64,000 bases of DNA. Source: Pseudobutyrivibrio ruminis DSM 9787 (lineage in GTDB: Bacteria > Bacillota > Clostridia > Lachnospirales > Lachnospiraceae). Position numbers and translations under genes: made by a program. The stretch covers positions 62,001-126,000 of the forward strand of contig NZ_OBMR01000010.1 of the NCBI RefSeq assembly GCF_900218035.1, in the 5' to 3' direction. The notes under the pieces are model-generated. The model was not told the origin of the DNA. It ran no database searches and saw nothing but the letters and a program-made list of their open reading frames with translations. Positions 34,449-43,898 of the stretch are shown here, in pieces (within the stretch, counting starts at the first letter, position 1; each line of letters begins with the position of its first letter).

Positions 34449-35984
34449 ATGAAGCTTGAACAATTATTAAAATTCGATAATATCATAGTGCAATGCCACA
34501 ATAATCCCGATGCAGACGCTCTTGCATCTGGTTTTGCTGTCATGAAATATTTAAAGTTAAGTGGCAAACATGCTCGATTTGTTTATGGTGGTAATTTTGA
34601 AATATCTAAGAGTAATCTGAGACTTATGATCGAAGATTTGGATATTCGAATTCATCATGTACGCTATCAGGAGCAGTTAAATGAACTCCTTGGAATAGAT
34701 AAAGAAGGATTGCCAGATGTGCTTGTTACAGTTGACAGCCAGTATGGTGAAGGTAATATTCAGCAGTTTAAGGCTAAGAATATTGCAATCATCGATCATC
34801 ATCAGGTTGCAAATGAGCTCCCAGAGTTGGCTGAAGTTCGTTCATATCAGGCTAGCTGTGCTACAGTTGTATGGGATATGCTTAGAGAAGCAGGCTACGA
34901 TGCTAACGACGATGTTAAGCTTGCGACTGCTCTTTATTATGGCTTGATGACAGACAGTAACAATTTCTCGGAGCTTCACCATCCATTAGATATGGATATG
35001 CGAGATGAGTTAAAGTACAGTGCGTCTATCATCACAAAGTTTAGAAATTCAAATATTTCCCAGGCTGAGCTTCGAATTGCAGGAATTGCTCTGCTTGGTT
35101 CAGAATATTACAGTGATAATCATTACTCGATTGTAAAATCGGATCCATGTGATCCTAATGTTCTAGGTATTATTTCAGATATGCTTCTGGAAGTAGAGGA
35201 TGTTCACTGCTGCCTCGTATATTCTATCCATGAAGGTGGTGTAAAGATTTCCGTACGAAGCTGCATAAAAGAAGTAAAGGCTGATGAGCTTGCCAGATTT
35301 ATATGTGCAGGTGTCGGTGATGGCGGTGGTCATCTGATAAAAGCCGGTGGACAGATTCGTCGTTCTCTTTTGGAACTCCAGGAGATGGAGTACACAGCGC
35401 CAGCTATTCAGCAGTTTTTCAGAGAGCGCATGAAGGAATACTTCAAGGACAACGAAATAATCTATACAGATAATTATATTGCCAATACTAAAGGCATGGC
35501 TAAATATAAAAAGAAACGTCTCCATGTAGGATATGTTAAGGCTACAGATATTCTTCCAGCATCAAGCAGATGTGTCATTCGTACATTAGAGGGTGATGTG
35601 GAGCTTGAAATCCAGGAGGATACAGTTATCGCCATTGGTATCAAGGGTGAGGTTTATCCTATGACATGGGATACATTTGTAAAGAAATATGAAATTTCTG
35701 ATGAAGAATATGTTTATCCAGGAAATTATCAGCCTACAATAAAAGATGTAGACAGAGGCATAAGCCGAGAGCTATTGCCATGTGCACACAGTTGTATTTC
35801 AGTGGGCACAAGTGAGATATATGCAAAGGAAGTAAATGTCCGCACAAAGGTATTCACCAAGTGGGACCCAGAGCATTATTATCTTGGTAAGCCTGGGGAC
35901 TACATGGCTGTTTCCGCTACAGATAAATCAGATGTATACATAATAGAAAGAAGTATTTTCGGCGACACATACGAAAAAATCTAA
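34449..35984 (+). CDS. DHH-family phosphoesterase with C-terminal extension
   Basis: 511 residues. The DHH domain covers about 1-180, with metal motifs CHNNPDADALASG, VTVDSQYG, IDHHQVA and DSNNF. The DHHA1 domain has the glycine-rich substrate loop GVGDGGGHLIKAGG (about 287-300). NrnA-type members cleave nanoRNA or pAp. About 190 further residues after the core (from VGYVKATDILPASSRCVIRTLEG) are not part of the minimal enzyme; their role is unknown. A terminator follows. Confidence 0.88.
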   Translation: MKLEQLLKFDNIIVQCHNNPDADALASGFAVMKYLKLSGKHARFVYGGNFEISKSNLRLMIEDLDIRIHHVRYQEQLNELLGIDKEGLPDVLVTVDSQYGEGNIQQFKAKNIAIIDHHQVANELPELAEVRSYQASCATVVWDMLREAGYDANDDVKLATALYYGLMTDSNNFSELHHPLDMDMRDELKYSASIITKFRNSNISQAELRIAGIALLGSEYYSDNHYSIVKSDPCDPNVLGIISDMLLEVEDVHCCLVYSIHEGGVKISVRSCIKEVKADELARFICAGVGDGGGHLIKAGGQIRRSLLELQEMEYTAPAIQQFFRERMKEYFKDNEIIYTDNYIANTKGMAKYKKKRLHVGYVKATDILPASSRCVIRTLEGDVELEIQEDTVIAIGIKGEVYPMTWDTFVKKYEISDEEYVYPGNYQPTIKDVDRGISRELLPCAHSCISVGTSEIYAKEVNVRTKVFTKWDPEHYYLGKPGDYMAVSATDKSDVYIIERSIFGDTYEKI

Positions 35985-35989
35985 AAATC

Positions 35990-36034
35990 GGGCTCTGGAT
36001 TCCAACTAAACTGGGAGGTCTCCAGAGCCCTTTT
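35990..36034 (+). terminator. Terminator after the DHH gene
   Basis: GGGCTCTGGA (35990-35999) pairs with TCCAGAGCCC (36021-36030), 21-nt loop, then TTTTA. Confidence 0.85.
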
Positions 36035-36082
36035 ATAATAAGTTACCTGAAGCTCTTAGCTTCAAGTAGCAAATGCACTTGA

Positions 36083-36445
36083 TTAAAAAGCTACGATATA
36101 ATAGCCTTCCTTAAGACCACTAATCTGCAAATATGATTTTACATCAAGTACACGTTTTGTAAGCTTGTGGCCTGTCTGAGTAAAGCCATCAGCTTCTACT
36201 TCATTAAATGTGATGTCGTTACCGTCTTCAATTCCGCGGCGGTCTGTTACGTGGTATTTTGAAACGCCACTCGCAATTCTTGCAAATTCAGCTTTTGAAA
36301 CAAGGACACTGACTTCTACGTTTCCACCAGCAGCACCTGTTCTTAATGTGTTTGTATCTGCAAAAAACTGACGACCAAGTTCGTCTTCTTTGTTGCCATT
36401 CATTGCCTGGCTTAGTCCCTTGATTAAATCCTCGCGGCTATCCAT
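36083..36445 (-). CDS. Hypothetical protein, 120 aa
   Basis: Soluble, acidic, no recognised family. The first 35 residues look helical (DSREDLIKGLSQAMNGNKEDELGRQFF). The rest is beta-rich and glycine-containing, ending SGLKEGYYIVAF. AGGAGG lies upstream of the ATG. It is convergent with the DHH gene and divergent from pepF. Two small stem-loops in its upstream gap (ATGATAA...TTATCGTCAT near 36465 and TTCCC GGT GGGAA at 36484-36496) could be regulator sites. Confidence 0.65.
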   Translation of the reverse strand: MDSREDLIKGLSQAMNGNKEDELGRQFFADTNTLRTGAAGGNVEVSVLVSKAEFARIASGVSKYHVTDRRGIEDGNDITFNEVEADGFTQTGHKLTKRVLDVKSYLQISGLKEGYYIVAF

Positions 36446-36578
36446 GGAATCCTCCTATAAATTATGATAATTTTTATCGTCATTTCCCGGTGGGAACATT
36501 TTTATAATACAATGTATCTTTGAATAATCTGTGATAGAATAGTGAAAGATTCAGTGGGTTTAGACGGAGGATAATGGA

Positions 36579-38375
36579 ATGGCAAAGGAGTTACTTACAA
36601 GAGATCAGGTTAATGTTGAAGATACATGGAATCTTAAGGATATGTATTCGAACGACAGCGACTGGGAAGAAGATATAAAGGTTATTCTTGGCAAAACAGA
36701 GAAACTTGTTAAGTTTGAAGGTAGAGTTTGCGAAAGTGCAGATACTCTTTTGCAGGTTCTTGAGCTTTCGGCTTTCATTTCTGAAAAGCTAGAGTTTGCA
36801 TACAACTATGCAGCACGTCTTTTCGATGAGGACCAAGGCAATACACTTCATCAAAGTATGAATCAGAAGATATTCAGCATTATGGCAAAGATTAGTTCTG
36901 ATGTTTCGTTTATCGACCCAGAGATTCTAGCTTGTGATGAATCAAAGCTTGAAGAGTTCTATAGCAAAGAGCCAAAGCTCGATTTATATGAGAAGCAAAT
37001 AAAAGAAGTTCAAAGATTAAAGGCTCACACACTTTCGGCAGAAATGGAAAAAGTTGTAGCTATGACAGCGGAGATGTCCAACACTGCATCAGAGGTGTAC
37101 GAAGCATTTACAAATGTTGATATGAAATTCCCTACCATAAAAGACGAGGATGGGGAAGAGGTAGAGCTTACACACGGACGATTTGTTCCATTTTTGATGT
37201 CAGCAAATAGACGTGTCAGAGAAGATGCTTTTAAGGCATACTATGACACAATGAAGGATTACATAAATACATTGGCATCTTCATACAGTGGAGAGGTTAA
37301 ACAGAGAGTATTTCATTCCAGAGTAAGGGGATATTCTTCAAATCTTGAAGCGGCAGTAGATGCAAATAATGTTTCGCCAGAAGTTTATGAAAACCTGGTT
37401 AAGACAGTAAACGCTAATCTAGACAAGCTTCATGCGTATGTATCGCTTCGAAAGAAGTGCCTTGGTGTTGATGAGCTTCATATGTACGATATCTACACAC
37501 CAATGATTTCAGACGTTGCTAAAAAGGTTACTTATAAAGAGGCCCAGGAGACTATCTGCAAAGCACTTGCAGTTCTTGGAGATGATTATGTAGAACTTCT
37601 AAAAGAAGGATTTGCAAATCGTTGGATTGATGTATATGAAAATAAAGGAAAGCAGGGAGGCGCCTATTCAGCAACAGCATATGGCTGCCATCCATACATG
37701 CTTTTAAACTACAACGATACATTTGATGATATGTTTACAACAGCTCATGAAATGGGACATTCAATGCACAGCCACTATTCAAATAGTGCGCAGCCTTATA
37801 TTTATTCAAACTACAAAATCTTTGTTGCAGAGGTAGCTTCAACCTGTAATGAGATTTTGCTATTAGAGTATTTGCTTAAAAACTGTACAGATAAAAAGGA
37901 AAAAGCATATCTTTTAAATCATTATCTGGATAGCTTTAAGGGTACTGTTTATCGTCAGACTCAGTTTGCAGAGTTTGAAAAAATCACAAACGAAATGGTA
38001 GAAAATGGAGACAGTTTGAATGCAGAAAATCTGTCGACCATATATAAGGACATAAATGAGCGTTATTATGGTCCGGATATGATTTCTGATCCGGAGATAG
38101 CTTACGAGTGGGCTCGCATACCTCACTTTTATTACAATTTCTATGTTTATCAGTATGCCACATCATTCTGTGCAGCAGTAGCTATTGCAGAAATGATTCT
38201 TACAGAAGGTGAGCCAGCAGTGGCTCGCTACAAGAAGTTTTTATCATCAGGTTGCACAGATGCGCCAGTTGAGCTTCTTAAAATAGCAGGCGTTGACCTC
38301 ACCACACCAGCCCCAATCGAAGCTGCCTTAGCAAAGATGGGTGAAATAGTAAAGGAATTAGAGGAATTAGTATAA
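36579..38375 (+). CDS. pepF: Oligoendopeptidase F
   Basis: 598 residues, M3B family zinc peptidase. The active-site motif is in TTAHEMGHSMHSHYS (HExxH near residue 390); the third ligand Glu lies in IFVAEVASTCNEI. It cleaves short peptides (about 7-17 residues) in the cytoplasm for protein turnover. CGGAGG precedes the ATG at 36579 by 8 nt. The stop codon is followed at once by the dnaE start, so the two are translated in tandem. Confidence 0.95.
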   Translation: MAKELLTRDQVNVEDTWNLKDMYSNDSDWEEDIKVILGKTEKLVKFEGRVCESADTLLQVLELSAFISEKLEFAYNYAARLFDEDQGNTLHQSMNQKIFSIMAKISSDVSFIDPEILACDESKLEEFYSKEPKLDLYEKQIKEVQRLKAHTLSAEMEKVVAMTAEMSNTASEVYEAFTNVDMKFPTIKDEDGEEVELTHGRFVPFLMSANRRVREDAFKAYYDTMKDYINTLASSYSGEVKQRVFHSRVRGYSSNLEAAVDANNVSPEVYENLVKTVNANLDKLHAYVSLRKKCLGVDELHMYDIYTPMISDVAKKVTYKEAQETICKALAVLGDDYVELLKEGFANRWIDVYENKGKQGGAYSATAYGCHPYMLLNYNDTFDDMFTTAHEMGHSMHSHYSNSAQPYIYSNYKIFVAEVASTCNEILLLEYLLKNCTDKKEKAYLLNHYLDSFKGTVYRQTQFAEFEKITNEMVENGDSLNAENLSTIYKDINERYYGPDMISDPEIAYEWARIPHFYYNFYVYQYATSFCAAVAIAEMILTEGEPAVARYKKFLSSGCTDAPVELLKIAGVDLTTPAPIEAALAKMGEIVKELEELV

Positions 38376-41300
38376 ATGAGTTTTGTTCATCTACATACAC
38401 ATACAGAATATTCTCTACTGGATGGTTCTAATAAGATAAAGTCATATGTTAAGAAGTGCGTAGACATGGGTATGACTGCAGCAGCCATCACAGATCATGG
38501 AGTAATGTATGGTGTTATCGATTTTTATAAAGAATGTAAAGCTGCAGGAATAAATCCTGTATTAGGATGTGAGGTCTATGTTGCTCCTGGTTCTCGTTTC
38601 GACAGAGAGCGAGTACAGGGGGAGGATAGATACTACCATCTTATTTTGCTTGCAGAAAATAACGAAGGATATCAAAATCTCATAAAAATCGTTTCTGCAG
38701 GTTTTGTAGATGGATATTACTACAAGCCACGTGTGGATTTTGAGACTCTCCAGAAATATCACGAGGGTATTATTTGCTTGTCTGCCTGTCTTGCAGGTGA
38801 GGTGGCAAGACTTCTTGCCCGTGGATTATACGATGATGCAAAGGCTGTAGCTATTAAATATCGTGACACCTTTGGAAAGGATAATTATTTCCTTGAGCTT
38901 CAGGACCATGGTATTGATGAGCAGAAAACTGTTAATCAGGGATTACTTCGTCTTTCAAAGGAGACAGGCATCCCTTTAGTTGCCACAAACGACTGCCATT
39001 ACACAAATAAAGAAGATGCAGCAAGCCATGACGTGCTCCTTTGTATCCAAACAGGTAAAAAGCTTCAGGATGTAGATAGAATGCGTTTTGAGACTTACGA
39101 GTTCTATGTCAAATCAGAAGAAGAAATGCTAGAGCTTTTCCCTTATGCAAAGGAAGCAGTTTATCGTACACAGGAAATTGCAGACAGATGTCATGTGGAA
39201 ATCGTTTTCGGTGAGACAAAGCTTCCTCATTTCGAAGTCCCAGAGGGCTACGATTCATGGACATATTTGAACAAGCTTTGTTACGAGGGCTTGGACCGTC
39301 GTTATGGTGATAAGGCAGAAAGCCTTAAGTCTCGTCTTGAATACGAATTAAATGTTATTAAAAACATGGGATACGTTGATTACTTCCTTATTGTTTGGGA
39401 TTTCATCAACTATGCCAGAACTCATGGTATTCCTGTAGGTCCAGGACGTGGATCTGCTGCAGGTTCACTTGTCAGCTACACCACAGGAATCACTAATATC
39501 GACCCAATCAAATACAGCCTGGTGTTTGAGCGTTTCCTTAACCCAGAGCGTGTATCCATGCCCGATATAGATATTGACTTCTGCTATGAGCGTCGTTCAG
39601 AAGTTATCGATTACGTTATTGAAAAGTACGGCAAAGACTGCGTAACCCAGATTGTTACCTTCGGTACATTAAAGGCTCGTGGTGTTATTCGTGACGTAGG
39701 ACGTGTAATGGATTTGCCGTATGGATATGTGGATTCCATTGCCAAAATGATTCCTATGGATTTGGGCATCACTTTGGACAAGGCACTTGAAATGAATCGC
39801 GACCTTAAGGCCATGTATGATGCTGATGAGCAAATCAAGAGTCTTATTGATGTTGCTCGTACTCTTGAAGGCCTTCCACGTAACACTGGTATGCATGCAG
39901 CTGGTGTTGTTATTGCCGGAAAGCCAATGGATGAGTATGTTCCTCTTTCAAGAGGTGGTGACGGCACTATCGTTACACAGTTTGTCATGACCACCATCGA
40001 AGAGCTTGGACTTCTAAAGATGGATTTCCTTGGCCTTCGTACTCTTACAGTTATTAACGATGCGGTGAAGCTAGTAGAAAAGAACCACGGCATCAAGCTT
40101 GATATTGATAACATTGATTATAATGACCAGGGCGTTATGGAAATGATTTCTGCTGGTAAATGCGAGGGTGTTTTCCAGCTCGAATCTACCGGTATGAAGA
40201 ACTTCATGAAGGAGCTTAAGCCTCATTCAATCGAAGATGTTATAGCTGGTATTTCATTATATCGACCAGGCCCTATGGATTTCATCCCTAATTACATCAA
40301 GGGTAAGAATAACCAGGAGGGTATTGTGTATGAATGCCCAGAATTAGAGCCAATCCTTGCTCCTACCTACGGCTGTATCGTATATCAGGAGCAGGTTATG
40401 CAAATCGTTCAGTCTTTGGCTGGATATTCACTTGGTGGTGCCGATGAAATCCGTCGTGCCATGAGTAAAAAGAAGCAGTATGTCATCGAGGAAAACCGCG
40501 AGATTTTCGTTAATGGTGGTCAAATTGAGAACCATATCACTGGTAAAATCACAAAGATTCCAGGCTGTGGTGCCAACGGTATATCAAGCCAGGTTGCTAA
40601 TGGAATTTACGACCACATGGTTGATTTCGCCAAGTACGCTTTCAACAAATCACATGCTGCTGCCTATGCTGTAGTTGCCTTGCAGACAGCATATTTGAAA
40701 AAGTATTATCCAATCGAATTTATGGCAGCCCTTATGACATCTGTTATTGATGCCAGTGGAAAGGTTGCAGAATACATTGGCGTATGCCGTTCTTCAGGAA
40801 TCGAGGTTCTTCCTCCAGATGTTAATTATGGAGATGGACGTTTCTCTGTTGATGGCAAGAGCATTCGATATGGCTTATATGCTATCAAATCAGTTGGTCG
40901 TCCTACAATCGACGCAATCAAATATGAGCGTGAAAAGAATGGACCATACCATGATTTGGAAAACTTTATAGATCGTGTTAGTAAATATGATGCCAACAAA
41001 CGAACCATTGAAAACCTTATCAAATCAGGAGCACTTGATTCTCTTGATGGAAACCGAAGACAAAAATGCATGATTTTCCCAAGCATTTTGGATTCCATGA
41101 ACAGCAAAAAGAAAAATGAGATTGATGGTCAGATGTCTCTTTTTGATTTTGCAAGTGAAGAGCAAAAGGAAGATTTGAAAATCTCATTACCACCTGTTGA
41201 GGAATTTGATAAGGAAATGCTACTAGCCTTTGAGAAAGAGCTGATGGGAGTATACGTAAGTGGTCATCCGCTTGATGATTACATTGCGCTTCTTGAGAAA

Positions 41301-41882
41301 AATGTTACAGCCCATGCCAGTGAGTTCCTAGTTGATGACGAAACAGGAATGGCAAAGGTAGAGGACAATAAAACAGTTGTTGTAGGTGGAATGATTACAG
41401 ATGTTACAATCAAGTACACTAAAAACAACAAGGCTATGGCATTCATTACTTTGGAAGACCTTACAGGTCAGGTGGAAGTAATTGTATTCCCTAACAGCTT
41501 TGAGCCAGCTCGTTCACTAATCGCAGAGAATAATAAAGTCTTTATAAGTGGCCGAGTTCAGGCAGAGGAAGAAAAGGATGCTAAAATCATTTGCCAGGAT
41601 ATAAAGAGCTTTGACGATTGCAAGCGAGAAATCTGGATTCAGTTTAGCAATAAGGTTGAGTATGATTCCAAGGAACAGCTTCTTTCTGACACAATTCGCA
41701 GTATGGATGGCAACGATAATATGGTTATCTATTTAACCGAGGAAAAGGCTGTAAAGCGTATGCCAGACAACTGGGGAATAGGTGCAACAGCAGAGAATCT
41801 CGAAATCCTTTACGAGAAATTTGGAGAAGCAAACGTAAAGGTTGTAAACAAAAAGGTTCAATTTGCCTCTAGAAGGTATTAA
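38376..41882 (+). CDS. dnaE: DNA polymerase III alpha subunit, DnaE type
   Basis: 1168 residues, full length for DnaE1. An N-terminal PHP domain (FVHLHTHTEYSLLDG, ITDHGVMYG) is followed by the polymerase core with catalytic Asp residues in MPDIDIDFCYERR (about residue 395). Then come fingers, a helix-hairpin-helix region and a C-terminal OB fold (VVVGGMITDVTIKYTKNNKAMAFITLEDLTG). It synthesises DNA in replication; Gram-positive bacteria also use PolC for the main leading strand. Lone dnaE followed by pfkA is a common Firmicute order. Its ATG abuts the pepF stop codon. Confidence 0.97.
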   Translation: MSFVHLHTHTEYSLLDGSNKIKSYVKKCVDMGMTAAAITDHGVMYGVIDFYKECKAAGINPVLGCEVYVAPGSRFDRERVQGEDRYYHLILLAENNEGYQNLIKIVSAGFVDGYYYKPRVDFETLQKYHEGIICLSACLAGEVARLLARGLYDDAKAVAIKYRDTFGKDNYFLELQDHGIDEQKTVNQGLLRLSKETGIPLVATNDCHYTNKEDAASHDVLLCIQTGKKLQDVDRMRFETYEFYVKSEEEMLELFPYAKEAVYRTQEIADRCHVEIVFGETKLPHFEVPEGYDSWTYLNKLCYEGLDRRYGDKAESLKSRLEYELNVIKNMGYVDYFLIVWDFINYARTHGIPVGPGRGSAAGSLVSYTTGITNIDPIKYSLVFERFLNPERVSMPDIDIDFCYERRSEVIDYVIEKYGKDCVTQIVTFGTLKARGVIRDVGRVMDLPYGYVDSIAKMIPMDLGITLDKALEMNRDLKAMYDADEQIKSLIDVARTLEGLPRNTGMHAAGVVIAGKPMDEYVPLSRGGDGTIVTQFVMTTIEELGLLKMDFLGLRTLTVINDAVKLVEKNHGIKLDIDNIDYNDQGVMEMISAGKCEGVFQLESTGMKNFMKELKPHSIEDVIAGISLYRPGPMDFIPNYIKGKNNQEGIVYECPELEPILAPTYGCIVYQEQVMQIVQSLAGYSLGGADEIRRAMSKKKQYVIEENREIFVNGGQIENHITGKITKIPGCGANGISSQVANGIYDHMVDFAKYAFNKSHAAAYAVVALQTAYLKKYYPIEFMAALMTSVIDASGKVAEYIGVCRSSGIEVLPPDVNYGDGRFSVDGKSIRYGLYAIKSVGRPTIDAIKYEREKNGPYHDLENFIDRVSKYDANKRTIENLIKSGALDSLDGNRRQKCMIFPSILDSMNSKKKNEIDGQMSLFDFASEEQKEDLKISLPPVEEFDKEMLLAFEKELMGVYVSGHPLDDYIALLEKNVTAHASEFLVDDETGMAKVEDNKTVVVGGMITDVTIKYTKNNKAMAFITLEDLTGQVEVIVFPNSFEPARSLIAENNKVFISGRVQAEEEKDAKIICQDIKSFDDCKREIWIQFSNKVEYDSKEQLLSDTIRSMDGNDNMVIYLTEEKAVKRMPDNWGIGATAENLEILYEKFGEANVKVVNKKVQFASRRY

Positions 41883-41908
41883 TTTCAATGAAAAAGAGTG
41901 ATTTTTTA

Positions 41909-41937
41909 TTGAAATCGCCTACAAAAGAGGATAAAAT
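41909..41937 (+). promoter_or_regulatory. Promoter of pfkA
   Basis: TTGAAA (41909-41914), exactly 17 nt, TAAAAT (41932-41937). The pfkA ATG is 46 nt downstream. This would allow pfkA expression independent of dnaE. Confidence 0.65.
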
Positions 41938-41983
41938 AGATTGGAATTGTTTTCAGAGGGATATTTTAGGAGGATTTATCAAA

Positions 41984-42970
41984 ATGGCAGATAAAGTAAA
42001 CACAATTGGTGTCCTTACCTCAGGTGGTGACGCTCCTGGCATGAATGCCGCTATTCGTGCAGTTGTTCGTCAGGCAATCGCTAGAGGCAAGAAGGTAAAG
42101 GGTATTAGAAGAGGTTACGCCGGATTACTTTCAGGCGAAATTATAGATATGGACGCACATAGCGTTTCAGAGACTATCCAACGTGGTGGTACTATTCTTC
42201 AGACAGCACGTTGTTTAGAGATGCTTGATCCTGAGTATCAGGAGAAGGCTGCTAAGAATGCAATCGCTGCAGGTATCGATGGCCTTGTTGTTATCGGTGG
42301 TGACGGTTCATTCAAGGGTGCTCAGAAGATTTCTAAGTTCGGAATTAACACAATCGGTCTTCCAGGTACAATCGATCTTGATATTGCATGTACAGAGTAC
42401 ACAATCGGTTTCGATACAGCTGTAAACACAGCTATGGAAGCTATCGATAAGGTTCGTGATACATCTACATCTCATGAGCGTTGCTCAATCATCGAGGTTA
42501 TGGGACGTGGCGCTGGTTATATCGCTCTTTGGTGCGGTATTGCAAACGGTGCTGAGGACGTACTTCTTCCAGAGCGTTATGATTATGATGAGCAGAGACT
42601 TGTAAACCACATCATCGAAGGACGTAAGAAGGGCAAGCAGCACCACATCATCATCAATGCAGAGGGTATCGGTCACTCAACATCAATGGCTAAGCGTATC
42701 GAAGCTGCTACAGGTATCGAGACACGTGCTACTATCCTTGGTCACATGCAGCGTGGTGGTTCACCTACATGTAAGGATCGTGTATATGCATCTACTATGG
42801 GTGCTATGGCGGTTGATCTTCTTTGCGAAGGAAAGACAAACCGCGTAGTTGGTTACAGACATGGTGAGTTCGTTGATTTCGATATCGACGAAGCACTTGC
42901 AATGAAGAAGGACGTTGACGAGTATCAATATCAGCTTTGCCAATCTTTGAACAATGATTACAAGTACTAA
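41984..42970 (+). CDS. pfkA: ATP-type 6-phosphofructokinase
   Basis: 328 residues. ATP loop TSGGDAPGMNAAIR (12-25), GGDGS (105-109, Gly at the position expected of ATP users), catalytic loop PGTIDLD with Asp131 and Asp133, and MGRGAGYIAL. It phosphorylates fructose 6-phosphate, the committing step of glycolysis. One oddity: the usual TIDND reads TIDLD here (Leu132 for Asn), and the following segment ACTEYTIGFDTA also departs from the common form. The ATG at 41984 follows TAGGAGG; an upstream in-frame ATG at 41888 is not supported. Confidence 0.94.
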   Translation: MADKVNTIGVLTSGGDAPGMNAAIRAVVRQAIARGKKVKGIRRGYAGLLSGEIIDMDAHSVSETIQRGGTILQTARCLEMLDPEYQEKAAKNAIAAGIDGLVVIGGDGSFKGAQKISKFGINTIGLPGTIDLDIACTEYTIGFDTAVNTAMEAIDKVRDTSTSHERCSIIEVMGRGAGYIALWCGIANGAEDVLLPERYDYDEQRLVNHIIEGRKKGKQHHIIINAEGIGHSTSMAKRIEAATGIETRATILGHMQRGGSPTCKDRVYASTMGAMAVDLLCEGKTNRVVGYRHGEFVDFDIDEALAMKKDVDEYQYQLCQSLNNDYKY

Positions 42971-43760
42971 TAACAATCAAATCAAAAATATTATTGCACT
43001 TAACAAAAAAGCCAGAGAGCGTAAAGCTCAAAGGCTTTTTGTGATTGAAGGGATTCGTGCCGTTGCAGAGGTCCCAGCCAATCTTTTAGATAGTGTATAT
43101 ATCATAGAGGGTTTTGAAGCTACAGCTGAGGGAAAGGCTTTTCTTGCAAAGATAAAGGAGAAGGCTTCCCAGGTTCATGTGGAGGAAGTGGCTACAAATG
43201 TATTCAAAACCATGTGCGATACTGTCACTCCACAGGGGGTTCTTGCGCTTGTAAAGATGCAGGATTTCACTATGGATGATGTGCTAGGTACAGCTTTAGG
43301 CAAGCCTGCACATGTGGTTATTCTTGAATCACTGCAGGACCCTGGCAATATGGGCACAATAGTCCGTACTGCAGAGGGTGCAGGAGCTACCGGAATTATC
43401 ATGAACAACACCACTGTGGACATCTATTCACCAAAGGTTGTGCGTTCTACAATGGGAAGCATTTTTAGAGTTCCACACATGATAGTTTCAGACCTTGGCG
43501 CTACTATCAAGGAGCTTGAAGAAAAGCATGGTCTTTCAGTTTATGCAGCACACTTAAAGGGTGAGAAGTTCTACGATGAACTGGATTTCACTGGCCCTAC
43601 AGCTTTCATGATTGGAAATGAGGGAAATGGTCTGACAGACGAAATGTCAGCATTGGCTACAAGCTACCTAAAGATTCCAATGGAAGGTCAGCTAGAATCA
43701 TTAAATGCATCAGTTGCAGCTAGTTTGCTGATGTATGAAACACACAGACAGAGAAAATAG
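42954..43760 (+). CDS. TrmH/SpoU-family RNA methyltransferase
   Basis: 268 residues. An N-terminal L30-like RNA-binding region (LNKKARERKAQRLFVIEGIRAVAE) is followed by a SPOUT knot domain. Its motifs are VVILESLQDPGNMGTIVRTAEGAGATGIIM, FMIGNEGNGLTDEMSA and KIPMEGQLESLNASVAASLLMYE. It methylates a ribose 2'-OH of rRNA or tRNA using S-adenosylmethionine; the target is not predictable. It overlaps the pfkA 3' end by 17 nt, so it is translationally coupled. A terminator follows. Confidence 0.92.
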   Translation: MITSTNNNQIKNIIALNKKARERKAQRLFVIEGIRAVAEVPANLLDSVYIIEGFEATAEGKAFLAKIKEKASQVHVEEVATNVFKTMCDTVTPQGVLALVKMQDFTMDDVLGTALGKPAHVVILESLQDPGNMGTIVRTAEGAGATGIIMNNTTVDIYSPKVVRSTMGSIFRVPHMIVSDLGATIKELEEKHGLSVYAAHLKGEKFYDELDFTGPTAFMIGNEGNGLTDEMSALATSYLKIPMEGQLESLNASVAASLLMYETHRQRK

Positions 43761-43775
43761 AATAGGATATTAATA

Positions 43776-43818
43776 AAAAGCTAACATCCCAATTTTTTTA
43801 TTTGGTTTGTTAGCTTTT
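43776..43818 (+). terminator. Terminator after the RNA methyltransferase gene
   Basis: AAAAGCTAACA (43776-43786) pairs with TGTTAGCTTTT (43808-43818). Inner bases partly pair, and TTTT closes the right arm. Confidence 0.75.
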
Positions 43819-43898
43819 ACCATTTCTTCACTATTTTCGTTTTAGAGTGTGATATTATACTTCAATAGGGAGAATCAGACGAAAGTGTGAGGAGACCT

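Noticed and set aside
39611-40114. Long antisense frame inside dnaE (167 codons)
   Set aside because: Opposite-strand frame in a conserved gene with biased codons; no ribosome site or family resemblance.
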